Shown piece after piece: positions 1-10,662 of a DNA stretch of 64,000 nt. The translations under genes and the position numbers were made by a program. The DNA is from Neopusillimonas aromaticivorans (lineage in GTDB: Bacteria; Pseudomonadota; Gammaproteobacteria; Burkholderiales; Burkholderiaceae_B), in assembly GCF_030344915.1 (NCBI RefSeq), contig NZ_CP128233.1, forward strand, positions 558,001 to 622,000, given 5' to 3'. The notes beneath the pieces were generated by a model. It made no database searches. It was not told the DNA's origin and saw only the letters and a program-made list of their open reading frames with translations. Every line of letters starts with the position of its first letter. The first letter of the stretch is position 1.

Positions 1-2282
1 CTTGCCATTTCCCGTCTTGTAGTCGATGACAGCCAGTTGATCGTCATCGAGACGGTCGACGCGATCAAGCCGCAACGTCAGTTTCAGCACCCCGTGCGAC
101 CACACGACCGTTTTTTCGGTCGCCTCGACACTAAAAGGAGCCCGACCGCGCTCTTGCTGCAGCCAGGACAACACAACCTTGCTGCCGCGCTCAAGTTCGA
201 GCCGACGCAAGGTCTGGGTATAGTCATGCAAATGCTCATCGGCCGCTGTCGCCAGCGCCTGGTCTACCCGTGCATTGATTGAACCATCGATAAACGAGGC
301 CTCAAGGGTGTGATGATCGCGCAACTGCTGCCAAACCAGCTCGAGCGCACGGTGCATGAACAACCCCGGGCATTCTGGCTGGCCGGCCCGGCATAATCGG
401 GCAATTGCGAGGCACCCAGACGATATTTGACGAAAGCCCACAACGGATTTCGTGCCTGCGTATCAAGCAACCCGATACCCCCGGACACTTTTTCGTCTGC
501 AGCCAGGGGCGGACCCCGCTCGTCACGCAGAATTTCAAGAGATACCCGGTCGCGCAGCGCCTGGACGCCGTCTTCGAGATCGACCTGGGCGATGGCAGTG
601 ATGAAGGGGCTGGGGCGCAGTTCACTTTCGCCGGCATGCAGCGCGTGACTGAACCAGACCTGCGGCGCCAGACGACACAGGTCATCGAACAACATACCGG
701 CCCACTGCAACTCGCGCTCGGGCGTGGCGCGCGGCGCCCCGGCATGACGCAACACCGCCGCTGGCAACAACGGATTGGGACGCATCGGGGCGGGCAGAAC
801 ATCGTCGGTAAGACCCAGAACCCAAACGCCGTCCCAACGCCCCCTCGGCTTCGAGCAGCCCCAGAACATCAAGCCGGGCCGCCGCATCTCGCTGGGGCTG
901 AAAGGGTGTTTCGTTGAGTAGCCGGGCCAGTAAACCTACAGCCTCTGGCAGCGAAACCTCGCCCCAGACCACCTCGTATTGCCCCAGTTGCCCGACCACA
1001 CGGTCAAACGCTTCCAGCGTCTGAAACGCGGCGCTGCCCTGGGATCCTCCACCCGGAAACCCCAGGTGTGCAAGAAGCCCCTGAAACTGGCCGCACGAAG
1101 GTGCAACCCCGCGCGACGGGGTTGATGCATGAGCGCATCGGCACATGCGACCCAGGCTTGATGCAACCGGGGAGCCTGATTGGCCAACACGGCCGTGAAC
1201 TCGGACAGTGACACAGCCGTGACCGCACGCTTGCGCCAGAATGCGTCAATACGGGCCCGGGCAGCAGCCTCGCCAAGCCCGCCAGCACAGGCACCGGCCA
1301 ACAAGGCCGCACCCAGCACGGCAGGTGTTGAATGACCTGCCCGATGGAAATCGGCCAGAGCCTGCAGCCAGGCCAACGCCGCGCGAGCCAGCGGCCACTG
1401 GCCTAACGGTCGGGCAACTGCAACGTTGTAACGCTCAGCGACAGGCAAAATCTGGTGCAGTACGCGATGGGCCAGCGCGACATCAGCTTCGAGACGACTG
1501 GCCACGATCGCATAACGCCCCTTCGGATCATTTTGCAAACACTCCCGCGCCCAATGCGCAGCGGCCCACCACTCGGGGTCTGTGTCAGCAACGGCAACAC
1601 GCCGCAAAGCACCGGACGCTTGCTGACGCGATGACAAAACACAAACCTGGACACCCGTCGCACCAAGGGTTGAAAGCAGCGACGACAATCGTGGCGACAG
1701 CTCGTTGAAACCCGCCAGCACCAGCGTATCAAGATCCAGTGGCAATGTGCCATCGACGGCCGCAGCACATACTCGTCCGATACTGGCATTGACATCTTCA
1801 GCATCGAGTGCGGCCAACCGCAAGCGATAGGCGTCACGCCAGACCAGAAAACGCTGGTAATCAGGCGTTTCTGCCGCCGGGTCCACCGTCAGTTGCCATT
1901 CGTCCATGAGCGTATCGGCGTCATAGGCCAGACGCGCCGCCGTGGTCGAATCGAGCAGGCTGGCCTCACCCTCGACCTCCTGGATCACCTGGCGCCACAC
2001 CCCTTGCGCAGCGAATGCATCAAGCGCATGCGCAGGCGTGTTGGCCTGTGGCAAGAACGACAGCGCGTCGGCGGCTTGCCGATACCAGGCCGCGAGCGGC
2101 ACAATGGAGGGCAATGGCATGACCCGCCGATCGTTACGCAGCAGGGTCGACAAGTCGGCCAACAAGCGGCGCGCATGACGGTTATTAACCGTGATCACCA
2201 GCGTGCGCTGGCTATCCATATCGAGCAAACCGGCCGGCGAAACGGCACCCAATGCACCCAAATCAGTTACAGTATTCAGCAT
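1..2282 (-). CDS. PD-(D/E)XK nuclease family DNA repair protein (C-terminus beyond window)
   Basis: RecB/AddB-like protein of the group often annotated 'probable DNA repair protein', expected to act on DNA ends. The first readable residues are MLNTVTDLGA from the ATG at 2282. A segment around 770-850 encodes the conserved VWVLGLTDDVLP stretch of AddB-like inactivated helicase domains. The nuclease motif IDYKTGNGK lies at the very edge (about 1-30), so the C-terminal nuclease domain is incomplete here. The frame breaks three times: near 1037-1039 (one base missing), 840-844 (C5; two missing or one extra) and 364-367 (C4; one missing). Joining the pieces gives continuous family-like protein. 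It is divergent from xerD across a gap of about 96 bp. The family is fairly certain; the exact role is inferred. Confidence 0.75.
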
Positions 2283-2378
2283 GACTGCGACCCAGACCAG
2301 AAACCACCAGTTTACCGTGCAGAAACGACGACCCGCGTCGTACACAGACAGTAATGTCCTGCCTTGACAAGCCCCTGA

Positions 2379-3286
2379 ATGCCTGCTCCGCCCATCTTTC
2401 TCCAACCCCTGATCCAAGACTTTCTGGATGCCCTTTGGCTGGAAGACGGCCTGGCCCAGAATACGCTGCAGGCCTACCGGCGTGATCTGACGGCGTTTTC
2501 AGCATGGCTGCATCAGACATATCAACGGCCGTTGACCAGCACGCAGGACGCCGACATCAAGGCCTGGTTTGCCGCAGAACGCGACGTTTCAAAAGCCACC
2601 ACAGCAAACCGGCGCCTGGCGGCGTTGAAGCGTTTCTTTTCATGGGCCAAACGGCAAGGTCATATGCAGCACGACCCTTGCCTGACCCTGAAAAGTGCCC
2701 GGCAACCCTCCCGACTTCCAAAAACGCTTTCAGAGGCCCAGGTCGAAGCCCTGCTAAATGCCCCGAATACGCTGGATACACTGGGCCTGCGTGACCGCTC
2801 CATGCTGGAAACCCTTTACGCGACCGGCTTGCGGGTCAGTGAACTGGTATCTCTGAAATTACTCGAGGTCGACCTGAACGCAGGCGTACTGCGGGTTATC
2901 ATGGGCAAAGGAGGCAAAGACCGTCTGGTACCACTGGGCGGCGAAGCCGTTTACTGGTTGCAGCGCTACCTGAATGACGCCCGCCCCCTGTTGCTGGGTC
3001 CTCGCCGTTCTGATGCCCTGTTCGTGACGACTCGAGCAGCGGCCATGACTCGGCAGTCATTCTGGTTGATCGTAAAAAACATGCTGCGCAAGCCGGCATC
3101 ACGGCACCGCTGTCACCCCATGTACTGCGACATGCCTTCGCAACACACCTGCTGAACCACGGCGCCGACCTGCGGGTTGTACAAATGCTGCTGGGGCACG
3201 CCGATATTTCGACCACCCAGATTTATACGCATGTGGCGCGCGAGCGATTGAAGTCCCTGCATGCCCGTCATCACCCGCGCGGGTAG
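2379..3286 (+). CDS. xerD: Site-specific tyrosine recombinase XerD (one frameshift)
   Basis: Chromosome-dimer resolution recombinase that acts with XerC at dif under FtsK control. The N-terminal SAM-like DNA-binding domain covers about residues 1-100 (LEDGLAQNTLQAYRRDL). The catalytic domain shows the first Arg in ATGLRVSEL, Lys in MGKGGKDR, the H-x-x-R box in HVLRHAFATH, His in LLGHADIS and the nucleophile Tyr in QIYTHVAR. The last three lie after a frame break at the A6 run 3074-3079; one added A restores a protein of about 302 aa ending at the TAG at 3284-3286. That is normal XerC/D length. XerD is preferred over XerC because of the short N-terminus and sequence feel, but this is not proven. 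The ATG at 2379 matches the usual family start. Confidence 0.88.
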
Positions 3287-3347
3287 CAAACGCCACTGAC
3301 GCGTGTTACCCCCATGTTACCGTTTCACGAAAAAACCGATTTTGCCA

Positions 3348-4938
3348 ATGTCACTTCGAAACATCAAAAAGCTGAACCTGCGCAGGCTGATTGTCACCCT
3401 GGCCGTCATCACCGGCATCATCATGCTGATCAACAGTTTCTACGCCAGTTACAAGGCACAGGAACGAATTCTTATTGAAAATCGCCTGCAACTGAACAAG
3501 GCTTACGCCAGCAAGGTTGCCGCCGCCACCAGCGACTACCTGCAGAACGCCATGCAACAGTTGCGCTACAGCAGCAAAGAACTTAGCAAGATTATTGATA
3601 TTCCCCACAGCCTGCGGGCGGAAACCCATCGCCTTTACGAACAGACAGAAAATTTTGACTCGGTCGTCGTGATCAACGCTAACGGCCAGGTTCTGGCCAC
3701 CAGCCCGACCAACCCGGAACTTGATGGCAAAGTGCTCGGCACCCCGGGCGTGGTCGAGGCCCTGGCACGCAAGGCCCCCACGATCAGCGAGCCGTATGTC
3801 TCGTCAACAGGCAACCTGATCATCGCTTTGTCGCAACCCATCTTCTCGGCGGCGGGTGACTATATGGGTTATGTGGGCGGCAGTATTTACCTGCGACGCA
3901 ACCACATCCTCGACCGCCTGCTGGGCGACCACCATTACAGTGACAGCACTTACCTGTATGCCATCGCCCAGAACCGCAGCCTGCTCTACCACCCTGAACG
4001 GAACAGGGTGGGCACCCCTGTGGGCGATAACCCTATTATTGATGCCGTTCTTGAAGGTGAAACCGGCGAAATGATTGCCCCCAACAGCCAGGGGTCACCA
4101 TGCTGGCCGGTTACGCGCCGGTTGCGCTTACGGGTTGGGGCATTGTCGCGCAATGCCCCACCCACGACGCTTTGGCCCCCTGGGCTCACTCATGACCGGA
4201 GTTCTCAAAGACACGGCCCTGCCCGCTCTGGTTATTCTGGGCCTGGCCTGGTGGCTGTCGCGACTGATTTCCCGACCGCTGACCGCACTGGCTGAAGGCG
4301 CCCGCACACTGGACCTGCCCGATACCGCACGCAAAATTGAAAATGTCGAGTCATGGTACTTCGAGGCCAGCCAGCTGAAAAAGGCCATGCTCGAAAGCAT
4401 GAGTACCTTTCACCACAAAATCGTCAAACTGAATATTGATGCCCAAACCGACGCACTGACCGGGCTGCTGAATCGCCGTGGGCAGGAAATGGCGCTGGAA
4501 GCTCTGGCGCAAAGCGCCCAGGATTTCTGCGTCGTCGCTTTGGATATTGATCACTTCAAACAGGTCAACGATGCATGGGGGCACGACATCGGTGACGTTG
4601 TGCTGCAACAACTGGCGACAGCGATACGGGTCTGCTCGCGTGATGAAGACCTGCTCTGCCGAAGTGGTGGCGAAGAGTTCCTGATGCTGCTCCCGGCAAC
4701 GCCGCTCAGCGGCGGACAACATGTTGCAGGACGCCTGCGCAGTTATGTCGACAACCTGCACGACCTGCCGGGCCCGGGACACATTACGATATCGCTGGGG
4801 GTTGCGTATTGGTCACCCGATCTTGGCACTACGGTCGAACATGCCCTGAAAGCCGCCGACGACGCCTTGTACCAGGCCAAACGCAACGGTCGCAACCGGG
4901 TCGAAATCGCATCGACCTCTCGACAGTCTGCACTATAA
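3348..4938 (+). CDS. Membrane diguanylate cyclase, Cache sensor plus GGDEF (two frameshifts)
   Basis: Makes cyclic di-GMP from two GTP. From the ATG at 3348 there is a basic N-terminus and a TM helix (LIVTLAVITGIIMLI), then a periplasmic dCache-like sensor of roughly 230 residues. A second TM helix (LPALVILGLAWWL), a short HAMP-like linker and a GGDEF domain follow. The active-site motif reads RSGGEEF (GGEEF variant, usually active). An RxxD inhibitory site (RDED) sits five residues upstream, predicting product inhibition. The frame breaks at the G4 run 4091-4094 and the C5 run 4176-4180; one base added at each gives about 530 aa. The ligand cannot be read from sequence. It lies about 60 bp after xerD and may be co-transcribed. 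Confidence 0.88.
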
Positions 4939-5001
4939 AAAAGCCATGGGCATTTTGTGCACCATGGCCTGGGTCTTGCGGCATCGAATGCCAGAAGCCG
5001 T

Positions 5002-5334
5002 TTATTCGAACGTGAACAATTCCAGTTCGCAAACGTTATTGTCTTCGCTGACGACCTCATCACCATCGGCGAACACTGCTTTGAAATCGAACATGCAGCC
5101 GCCCGAACCATCGTCAATATCAATCACGATGGAACTGCCTGACTTCAGTTTCTGGCCGGCAAGAATATTTTCTTCCCAGTCGGTGATATTGGCACGCGAC
5201 GCATGAAACGCCACGATGGTGACACCCGCCTTGTTGGCAATCTCGACGCGGCGGTCGGCTGCGGAAGCGGTAACAGAACCGAAAGTGGCGGCTGCGAAGG
5301 CGACGGAAAGGCAAATCGAACGAAGTTTGAACAT
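5002..5334 (-). CDS. Small secreted protein, unknown function
   Basis: About 110 aa with a clear Sec signal peptide: basic MFKLR, a hydrophobic core and a cleavage-like SASA/AD site. The mature part is short, acidic and beta-rich in appearance, with ADRRVEIANKAG, WEENIL, SGSSIVIDIDDGSGGCMFDFKAVF and two Cys that could pair. Similar small periplasmic proteins of unknown function, sharing a W-E-E-x-I-L...CMFDFKAVFxDG pattern, are known to me from other proteobacteria; I know no assigned role. I chose the ATG at 5334; a TTG at 5346 would add four residues. The gene is intact and stands alone, convergent with the diguanylate cyclase. The AT-rich region upstream (5347-5513) could hold its promoter. 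Confidence 0.7.
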   Translation of the reverse strand: MFKLRSICLSVAFAAATFGSVTASAADRRVEIANKAGVTIVAFHASRANITDWEENILAGQKLKSGSSIVIDIDDGSGGCMFDFKAVFADGDEVVSEDNNVCELELFTFE

Positions 5335-5514
5335 GACACGACCCAAAAAAGTTAAGGGTGACTGAAAAGTGAAGGTTTAGGGCGCCGCCAATGAACACAG
5401 CGGACGTCGTCATGATACCGGTTTCGATACAGTTTTTATATATCGAAACGAGTCACTCGAAAAATTTTTTCAACAACGACTAACATCGTTTATCGCAGGC
5501 GCAGGCTTGCAATC

Positions 5515-5545
5515 AAAAAAGAGCGCTCGTGGGCGCTCTTTTTGT
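5515..5545. terminator. Bidirectional intrinsic terminator
   Basis: A 6-bp stem GAGCGC/GCGCTC (5521-5538) is flanked by A6 on the left and T5 on the right, so it could stop transcripts from either side. It lies directly downstream of the minus-strand tRNA-Arg. Confidence 0.75.
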
Positions 5546-5557
5546 TGCACTGGTCGC

Positions 5558-5632
5558 TGGCGTCTCCGACAGGAATCGAACCTGTAATCTTCCCTTAGGA
5601 GGGGAAAGTTATATCCATTTAACTACGGAGAC
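5558..5632 (-). tRNA. tRNA-Arg (anticodon CCU)
   Basis: Reading the minus strand, the acceptor arms GTCTCCG and CGGAGAC pair. The anticodon arm TTCCC-CTCCTAA-GGGAA gives anticodon CCT, and the T arm is ACAGG-TTCGATT-CCTGT. The CCA end is encoded (5558-5560). Length is 75 nt. It decodes AGG, a rare codon in GC-rich betaproteobacteria. Confidence 0.95.
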
Positions 5633-5842
5633 GGCGCGGTGCCATTTTAGCAGCAAGCAGTGTTGTTTTTTGTTCTCGGTGAAAACGTGAATTTTTCATG
5701 ACGGCACTTGCATTATTTTCGGGCAAGAATAATTTCTGTAGGTTGATCCTGATACGGCCAAACTGCTGTCGAACGGCACACGCACCCGAATGCTGTTTCG
5801 GCCCTTGCACTACAATCCAGCCTTCACTCCAGGAATTAAAAA

Positions 5843-6398
5843 ATGGAACAGGAAAATCGCAAATTGGGCGATATTGCGTTCTTTTTAACCGACGAACAAG
5901 ACACCGAAGCGCTGGCGCAACAACTGGCCCCCTGCTGCTGGCCGATGACCCCGATCACCCCGGGCTACCTCAAGGCGGTCATATCCACCTGAGGGGTGAT
6001 CTAGGTGCAGGCAAGACCTGCTTCGCGCGTGCGTTGCTTAGGGCCTGCGGTGTCACCGGCCGAATCAAGAGCCCGAGCTACGCCTTGCTTGAAAGCTATA
6101 AAGTTTCTAACTTATACTTGTATCATCTTGATTTTTATAGATTTAGCGACCCGCGCGAATGGATTGACGCCGGCTTCCGGGATCTCCTGCAAAAACAAGG
6201 GGTTGTACTGATCGAGTGGCCTGAACAGGCCGGCGGTTTACTACCGCCCCCGATCTTGACATCGCTCTTGACTATGCAGGAACCGGTCGGCAGGCACGGT
6301 TAACCGCCTACAGCAACAAAGGACAATCATGGCTAAACAGACTAGTGCTTCCGCAGAGCGGATCCCCGCCGCCGGGCTTGTCCGCCGACGCCTCGTAG
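5843..6398 (+). CDS. tsaE: tRNA threonylcarbamoyladenosine biosynthesis ATPase TsaE (two frameshifts)
   Basis: YjeE-family P-loop ATPase that drives the TsaB-TsaD complex making t6A37 in ANN-decoding tRNAs. The Walker A motif GDLGAGKTCFARALL, the SPSYALLESY switch region, LYHLDFYRF and the VVLIEWPEQ strand are all visible. The frame breaks at the C5 runs 5928-5932 and 6247-6251. Adding one C to each gives about 185 aa, ending at the TAG at 6396-6398 and overlapping the amiC start by about 70 bp. Start: ATG at 5843 with an AGGA-type ribosome site upstream. The tsaE-amiC-mutL-miaA order is common in this group. Confidence 0.9.
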
Positions 6399-7691
6399 CC
6401 ACGGCAACAACCCTTTTTCTGCTGCCCGTCGTCCCGAAAATTGCGCATGCCAGCACCATTCTGGCGGTGCGCACCTGGCCGGCCGACGAATACACACGAG
6501 TTACGCTCGAACTGGCTTCCGAGCTCAAGGCCGAGCATTTCACGCTCGAAAACCCGCATCGTCTGGTGGTGGACATCAATGGCCTCACCATGAACCAGAC
6601 CATCAACGAGCTGGTTTCCAAGGTGCGACCGAACGATCCCTACATCGCTTCAGTCCGGGTGGCACAAAACCGGCCCGATGTGGTGCGGCTTGTCTTTGAC
6701 CTTAAACAGGCCATTGCACCCCAGGTATTTACACTCAAGCCGATTGGTGAGTACAAATTCCGTCTGGTGCTTGATCTGTACCCGAAAATTGCCCAAGATC
6801 CACTCATGGCCCTGAGCCAGATGGGCAACGATAACGGCCCCTGGCAGAAGTCCTCGAAAACCTTGCCCAGGCGCGCCCTGATGTACCCATTCCGTCGGTG
6901 CAAGGGCAACAGCTCCCGCCCGTTGCACAGCAAAAACCCGACCCGGTGATCCCTGGCCTGACACCCGCACCAGCGCCCCAGCGAGGCAACCAGCCCATTC
7001 TCATCGCTCTGGATGCAGGCCATGGCGGCGAAGATCCAGGCGCTATTGGCCCCAGTGGCACTCACGAAAAAGACATCGTGCTGGCTATCGCCAAGCGGCT
7101 CAAGAAAATGATTGATGCCCAGCCGAATATGCGCGCTTACCTGACACGTGACGGTGACTACTTTGTGCCCCTGCATGTGCGGGTGCAAAAGGCACGACGC
7201 GTCAAGGCCGACCTGTTCATCTCGATTCACGCCGATGCCTGGATCAAACCCTCCGCGCGTGGCTCGTCGGTATTTGTGTTGTCCCAGAACGGGGCATCAA
7301 GCGCGGCAGCACGCTGGCTGGCCCAAAACCAGAATGATGCCGACCTGATCGGGGGCATCAATATTGGCGCACAAAACCAGCAGGTTGCCAAGGTGTTGCT
7401 CGACATGTCCACCTCGGCCCAGATCAACGACTCCATCAAGGTGGGTGGACGCGTGCTTGGCGAAATCGGCAAGATCAACAAACTGCACAAGTCACACGTT
7501 GAACGTGCCGGCTTTGCCGTGTTGCGTGCACCTGACATCCCGTCCATATTGGTCGAAACCGCCTTCATCAGCAATCCGCACGAAGAACGCCTGCTGCGCA
7601 GCCCCGCGCACCAGACCAAAATTGCCGAAGCCATGCTCAAGGGCATCAACGATTATTTTGCAACTAGCCCGGGCTTGCACGTAGGGCATAA
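6329..7691 (+). CDS. amiC: N-acetylmuramoyl-L-alanine amidase AmiC (two frameshifts)
   Basis: Periplasmic zinc amidase that cleaves septal peptidoglycan during daughter-cell separation. The N-terminus carries a Tat-type signal (VRRRLVATATTLFLL). An AMIN domain follows (about 45-160) for septal targeting, then a proline-rich linker. The Amidase_3 domain has the zinc ligands in ALDAGHGGEDPGAIG, the SIHADA motif and the catalytic Glu in ILVETAFISN. The frame breaks at the C4 run 6838-6841 and near 7671-7673. With one base at each the protein ends in a typical PGLARRA tail at the TAA 7689-7691, about 454 aa. As sequenced, the second break makes the frame run on into mutL, giving a false AmiC-MutL fusion. 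Confidence 0.9.
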
Positions 7692-7702
7692 TTGCCCTCA
7701 CG

Positions 7703-9657
7703 ATGTCGCAACGCCCTGTCATTACCCTCTTCCCGACCTCCTGATCAGCCAGATTGCTGCCGGTGAGGTCATCGAACGGCCCGCTTCGGTCCTCAAAGAA
7801 ATTGTCGAAAATGCCATCGACGCCGGTGCTTCAAGCATTGAAGTGAGGCTCGATGGCGGCGGCATTCGCCGGATCGCTGTATCCGACAACGGTTGCGGAA
7901 TCCCTCCTGATGAGCTCCAGCTGGCGCTCACCCGCCACGCCACCAGCAAAATCCATTCGCTCGACGACCTTGAGTCGGTGGCCTCGATGGGCTTCAGGGG
8001 CGAGGCCCTGGCTTCAATAAGTTCGGTTGCACGCCTGACCCTGACCTCGCGTACCGCCGATGAACCCCATGCCTGGCAAATCAGTGCACAGGACAGCACG
8101 GTCAGTGCAGCCTCCGGCCCGCAAGGGACAACCGTTGATGTGCGCCAGCTCTTTGAGACCGTACCCGCCCGCCGCAAATTCCTGCGAACCGAGGGCACCG
8201 AATATGGTCACTGCGTGGATGTTCTGGAACGCATCGCCCTGGCTCACCCCCACATCAGCTTCCGGTTGTTTCATAACGACAAGCCCCAACGTCACTGGAA
8301 GAGTGCCGACATCCCCCAGCGCATCCTGGATGTGCTGGGTACTGAGTTTGTGACCCAGGGCCTGGGTCTGGCCGTTGACCATGGCCTGATCCGGGTACAA
8401 GGCATGATCACCCGCCCCACTTATGCACGGGCGCGTGCCGACCGGCAGTACCTTTATGTCAATGGCCGGTACGTTAAAGACAAAACGGTATCGCATGCCG
8501 TGCGTCAGGCGTATTCCGATGTCCTGCATGGCGATCGGCAACCCGGTTACGTGCTGTTTTTATCCATTGACCCCGCCGCAGTCGATGTCAATGTCCATCC
8601 GGCAAAACACGAAATCCGCTTTCGTGACAGCGGTGCAGTCCACCAGTTTGTAACACGGGCATTAACGCAAACACTGGCGCAAACGGCACATAACGAGGGG
8701 TTGGAAGCCTCAGGACGGCAGGTGAGCCCGGCGACCGTCGTCAACCAGACCAACCTATCAAACCCGCTCGTCGGCCACGCAGCAAGCAGCCATGCCGCTG
8801 AGCCCACCCTGGCTTACCGGAACGAACCTGGCCAGCCCCCTGAAAAATCCGTATCAAATCCGGCCTGGCGCCCGGGTTTCAGCCAACAGACCCTGAACCT
8901 GCGATCAGCCCCGTCAAGACATGCTGCCGATTGGCAAACCCTGTATCGTCCCCTTGAGACGATTACTGCTCCGAATCCGTTTCCCGCGGGCACCGTCTCG
9001 CAACCCGAGGGTTCGCCACCTGCCCAGATGACGCCAATTTCTGATCAGGCTGCCGCTTCCCTGCCGGATCATGAGTTTCCCCTTGGCATGGCGCTGGCCC
9101 AGGTCCACGGCATTTACATCCTGGCGCAAACCGCCACGGGCCTGATCCTGGTGGACATGCATGCCGCCCATGAGCGTGTTGTCTACGAGCGCCTGAAAAC
9201 GGCCATGGATACCCACCAGTTGCCCCGACAAGAACTGCTTGTTCCGGTGGTATTCAATGCTTCGGAGAAAGACGTCGCCCTGGCTGAAGAATATGCCGAT
9301 GTGCTGAATGAGCTGGGTCTGGTGTTGCGCCCGGCCAGCCCGACGGCTCTGACCGTACGCGCCGTCCCCGCTTTGCTGGCCAGTGGTGATATTGAATCGC
9401 TGGCGCGCAATGTGTTGCTTGATCTGGCAGCGGTCGGCTCGTCCAGCCAGCTGATTGAACAACGCAACGCCCTGCTGGCGACCATGGCCTGCCATGGCTC
9501 GGTTCGAGCCAACCGGCGTCTGAGCCTTGACGAAATGAATGCACTATTGCGCAATATGGAGCGCACCGAGCGGGCCGACCAATGCAACCATGGCCGCCCG
9601 ACCTGGGTGCACTGGACCTTGGGCGACCTGGACAAACTTTTCATGCGTGGCCAATGA
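7703..9657 (+). CDS. mutL: DNA mismatch repair protein MutL (one frameshift near the start)
   Basis: GHKL ATPase that couples MutS mismatch recognition to strand incision. ATPase motifs appear in order: EIVENAIDAGAS, DNGCGIP and GFRGEALASI. A long variable linker (about 350-450) leads to the dimerisation/nuclease domain. That domain has an endonuclease-type motif VDMHAAHERVVYE (Met where Gln is usual), ACHGSVRAN and CNHGRPT, so a metal-dependent nickase is predicted, fitting bacteria without MutH. The ATG at 7703 opens MSQRPVIT; one C added at 7725-7727 joins it to PLPDLLISQIAAGEV, about 651 aa. Its TGA overlaps the miaA ATG. Confidence 0.93.
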
Positions 9658-10601
9658 CACACCCACACCCCATCCTCTGCCTGTCCGGACCAACGGCCGC
9701 AGGCAAAAGTGCCTCAACACTGGCCATTGCAAGCCATTGGCCGGTTGAAATCATTACTGTTGACTCGGCCACCATTTACCGGGGTATGGACATCGGCACG
9801 GCCAAACCCTCCCGGGAAGAACAGGCCCAGGTTCCGCAGCATTTGCTGGACATCCGTGATCCGTCTGAAAGCTATTCAGCCGCAGAGTTTTGCAACGATG
9901 CAACCACACTGATTGAACAGATCCGTGGCCGGGGCCGTATCCCGCTGCTGTGCGGGGGCACCATGATGTATTACAAGGCCCTGCGGGAAGGGCTGAACGA
10001 TCTGCCGGGGGCCGACCCGGCCCTGCGCGCCGAACTGGAGGCCGAAGCGGAGAAATCGGGTTGGCCAGCCTTGCACGCACGTCTGGCCGAGGTAGACCCG
10101 GTCACGGCCGCACGCCTGGCCCCCAACGATAGCCAACGCATCCAGCGTGCGCTGGAAATCTGGCACCTGAGCGGTCAACCCATGTCGGTTTTGCTGCAAC
10201 ACGGACGGCCGGGAGCACCGCAAAGCGATCATCAGTATGTCACTATCAGCCTTGAGCCTTCTGACCGGCTGGCCCTGCACCAGCGCATCGCCCGGCGCTA
10301 CCAACAGATGCTGGAGCACGGTCTGGTGGAGGAAGTGCGGCACCTGTATGAACGCGGTGACCTGCACCCCGGTCTGCCCTCGGTACGATGCGTGGGCTAC
10401 CGGCAACTCTGGGATTACCTGGACGGCAAGATCGATAAGACGCAAGCGATTGAACAGGCCATTGCCGCCACGCGACAGTTGGCCAAACGACAACTGACCT
10501 GGCTGCGCGCCCAGCCCGACCGAATCGTTGTTGACTGCCTGGCACCTGATGCCGCCGCCAGAGTGCTCGATACCGTATCACAACTGTGGTCAGGCAACTG
10601 A
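9654..10601 (+). CDS. miaA: tRNA dimethylallyltransferase MiaA
   Basis: Transfers a dimethylallyl group to N6 of A37 in tRNAs reading UNN codons. Intact, about 315 aa. It shows the P-loop SGPTAAGKSAS, the substrate-binding segment VDSATIYRGMDIGTAKPS, the HLLDIRDPSESYSAAEF insert region, the GGTMMYYKAL motif and the tRNA-binding RQLAKRQLTWLR near the C-terminus. The ATG at 9654 overlaps the mutL stop in an ATGA, so the two genes are translationally coupled. Confidence 0.96.
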   Translation: MTHPHPILCLSGPTAAGKSASTLAIASHWPVEIITVDSATIYRGMDIGTAKPSREEQAQVPQHLLDIRDPSESYSAAEFCNDATTLIEQIRGRGRIPLLCGGTMMYYKALREGLNDLPGADPALRAELEAEAEKSGWPALHARLAEVDPVTAARLAPNDSQRIQRALEIWHLSGQPMSVLLQHGRPGAPQSDHQYVTISLEPSDRLALHQRIARRYQQMLEHGLVEEVRHLYERGDLHPGLPSVRCVGYRQLWDYLDGKIDKTQAIEQAIAATRQLAKRQLTWLRAQPDRIVVDCLAPDAAARVLDTVSQLWSGN

Positions 10602-10662
10602 CCCTACCTGCCAGAACCGGTTAAGGCTTCGACACAAATTTGCCGAAACCACCGGACCGAAC

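Noticed and set aside
4938..4975. Palindrome GCCATGG...CCATGGC after the diguanylate cyclase as a terminator
   Set aside because: The stem is real, but no T run follows on either strand, so I did not annotate it as an intrinsic terminator.
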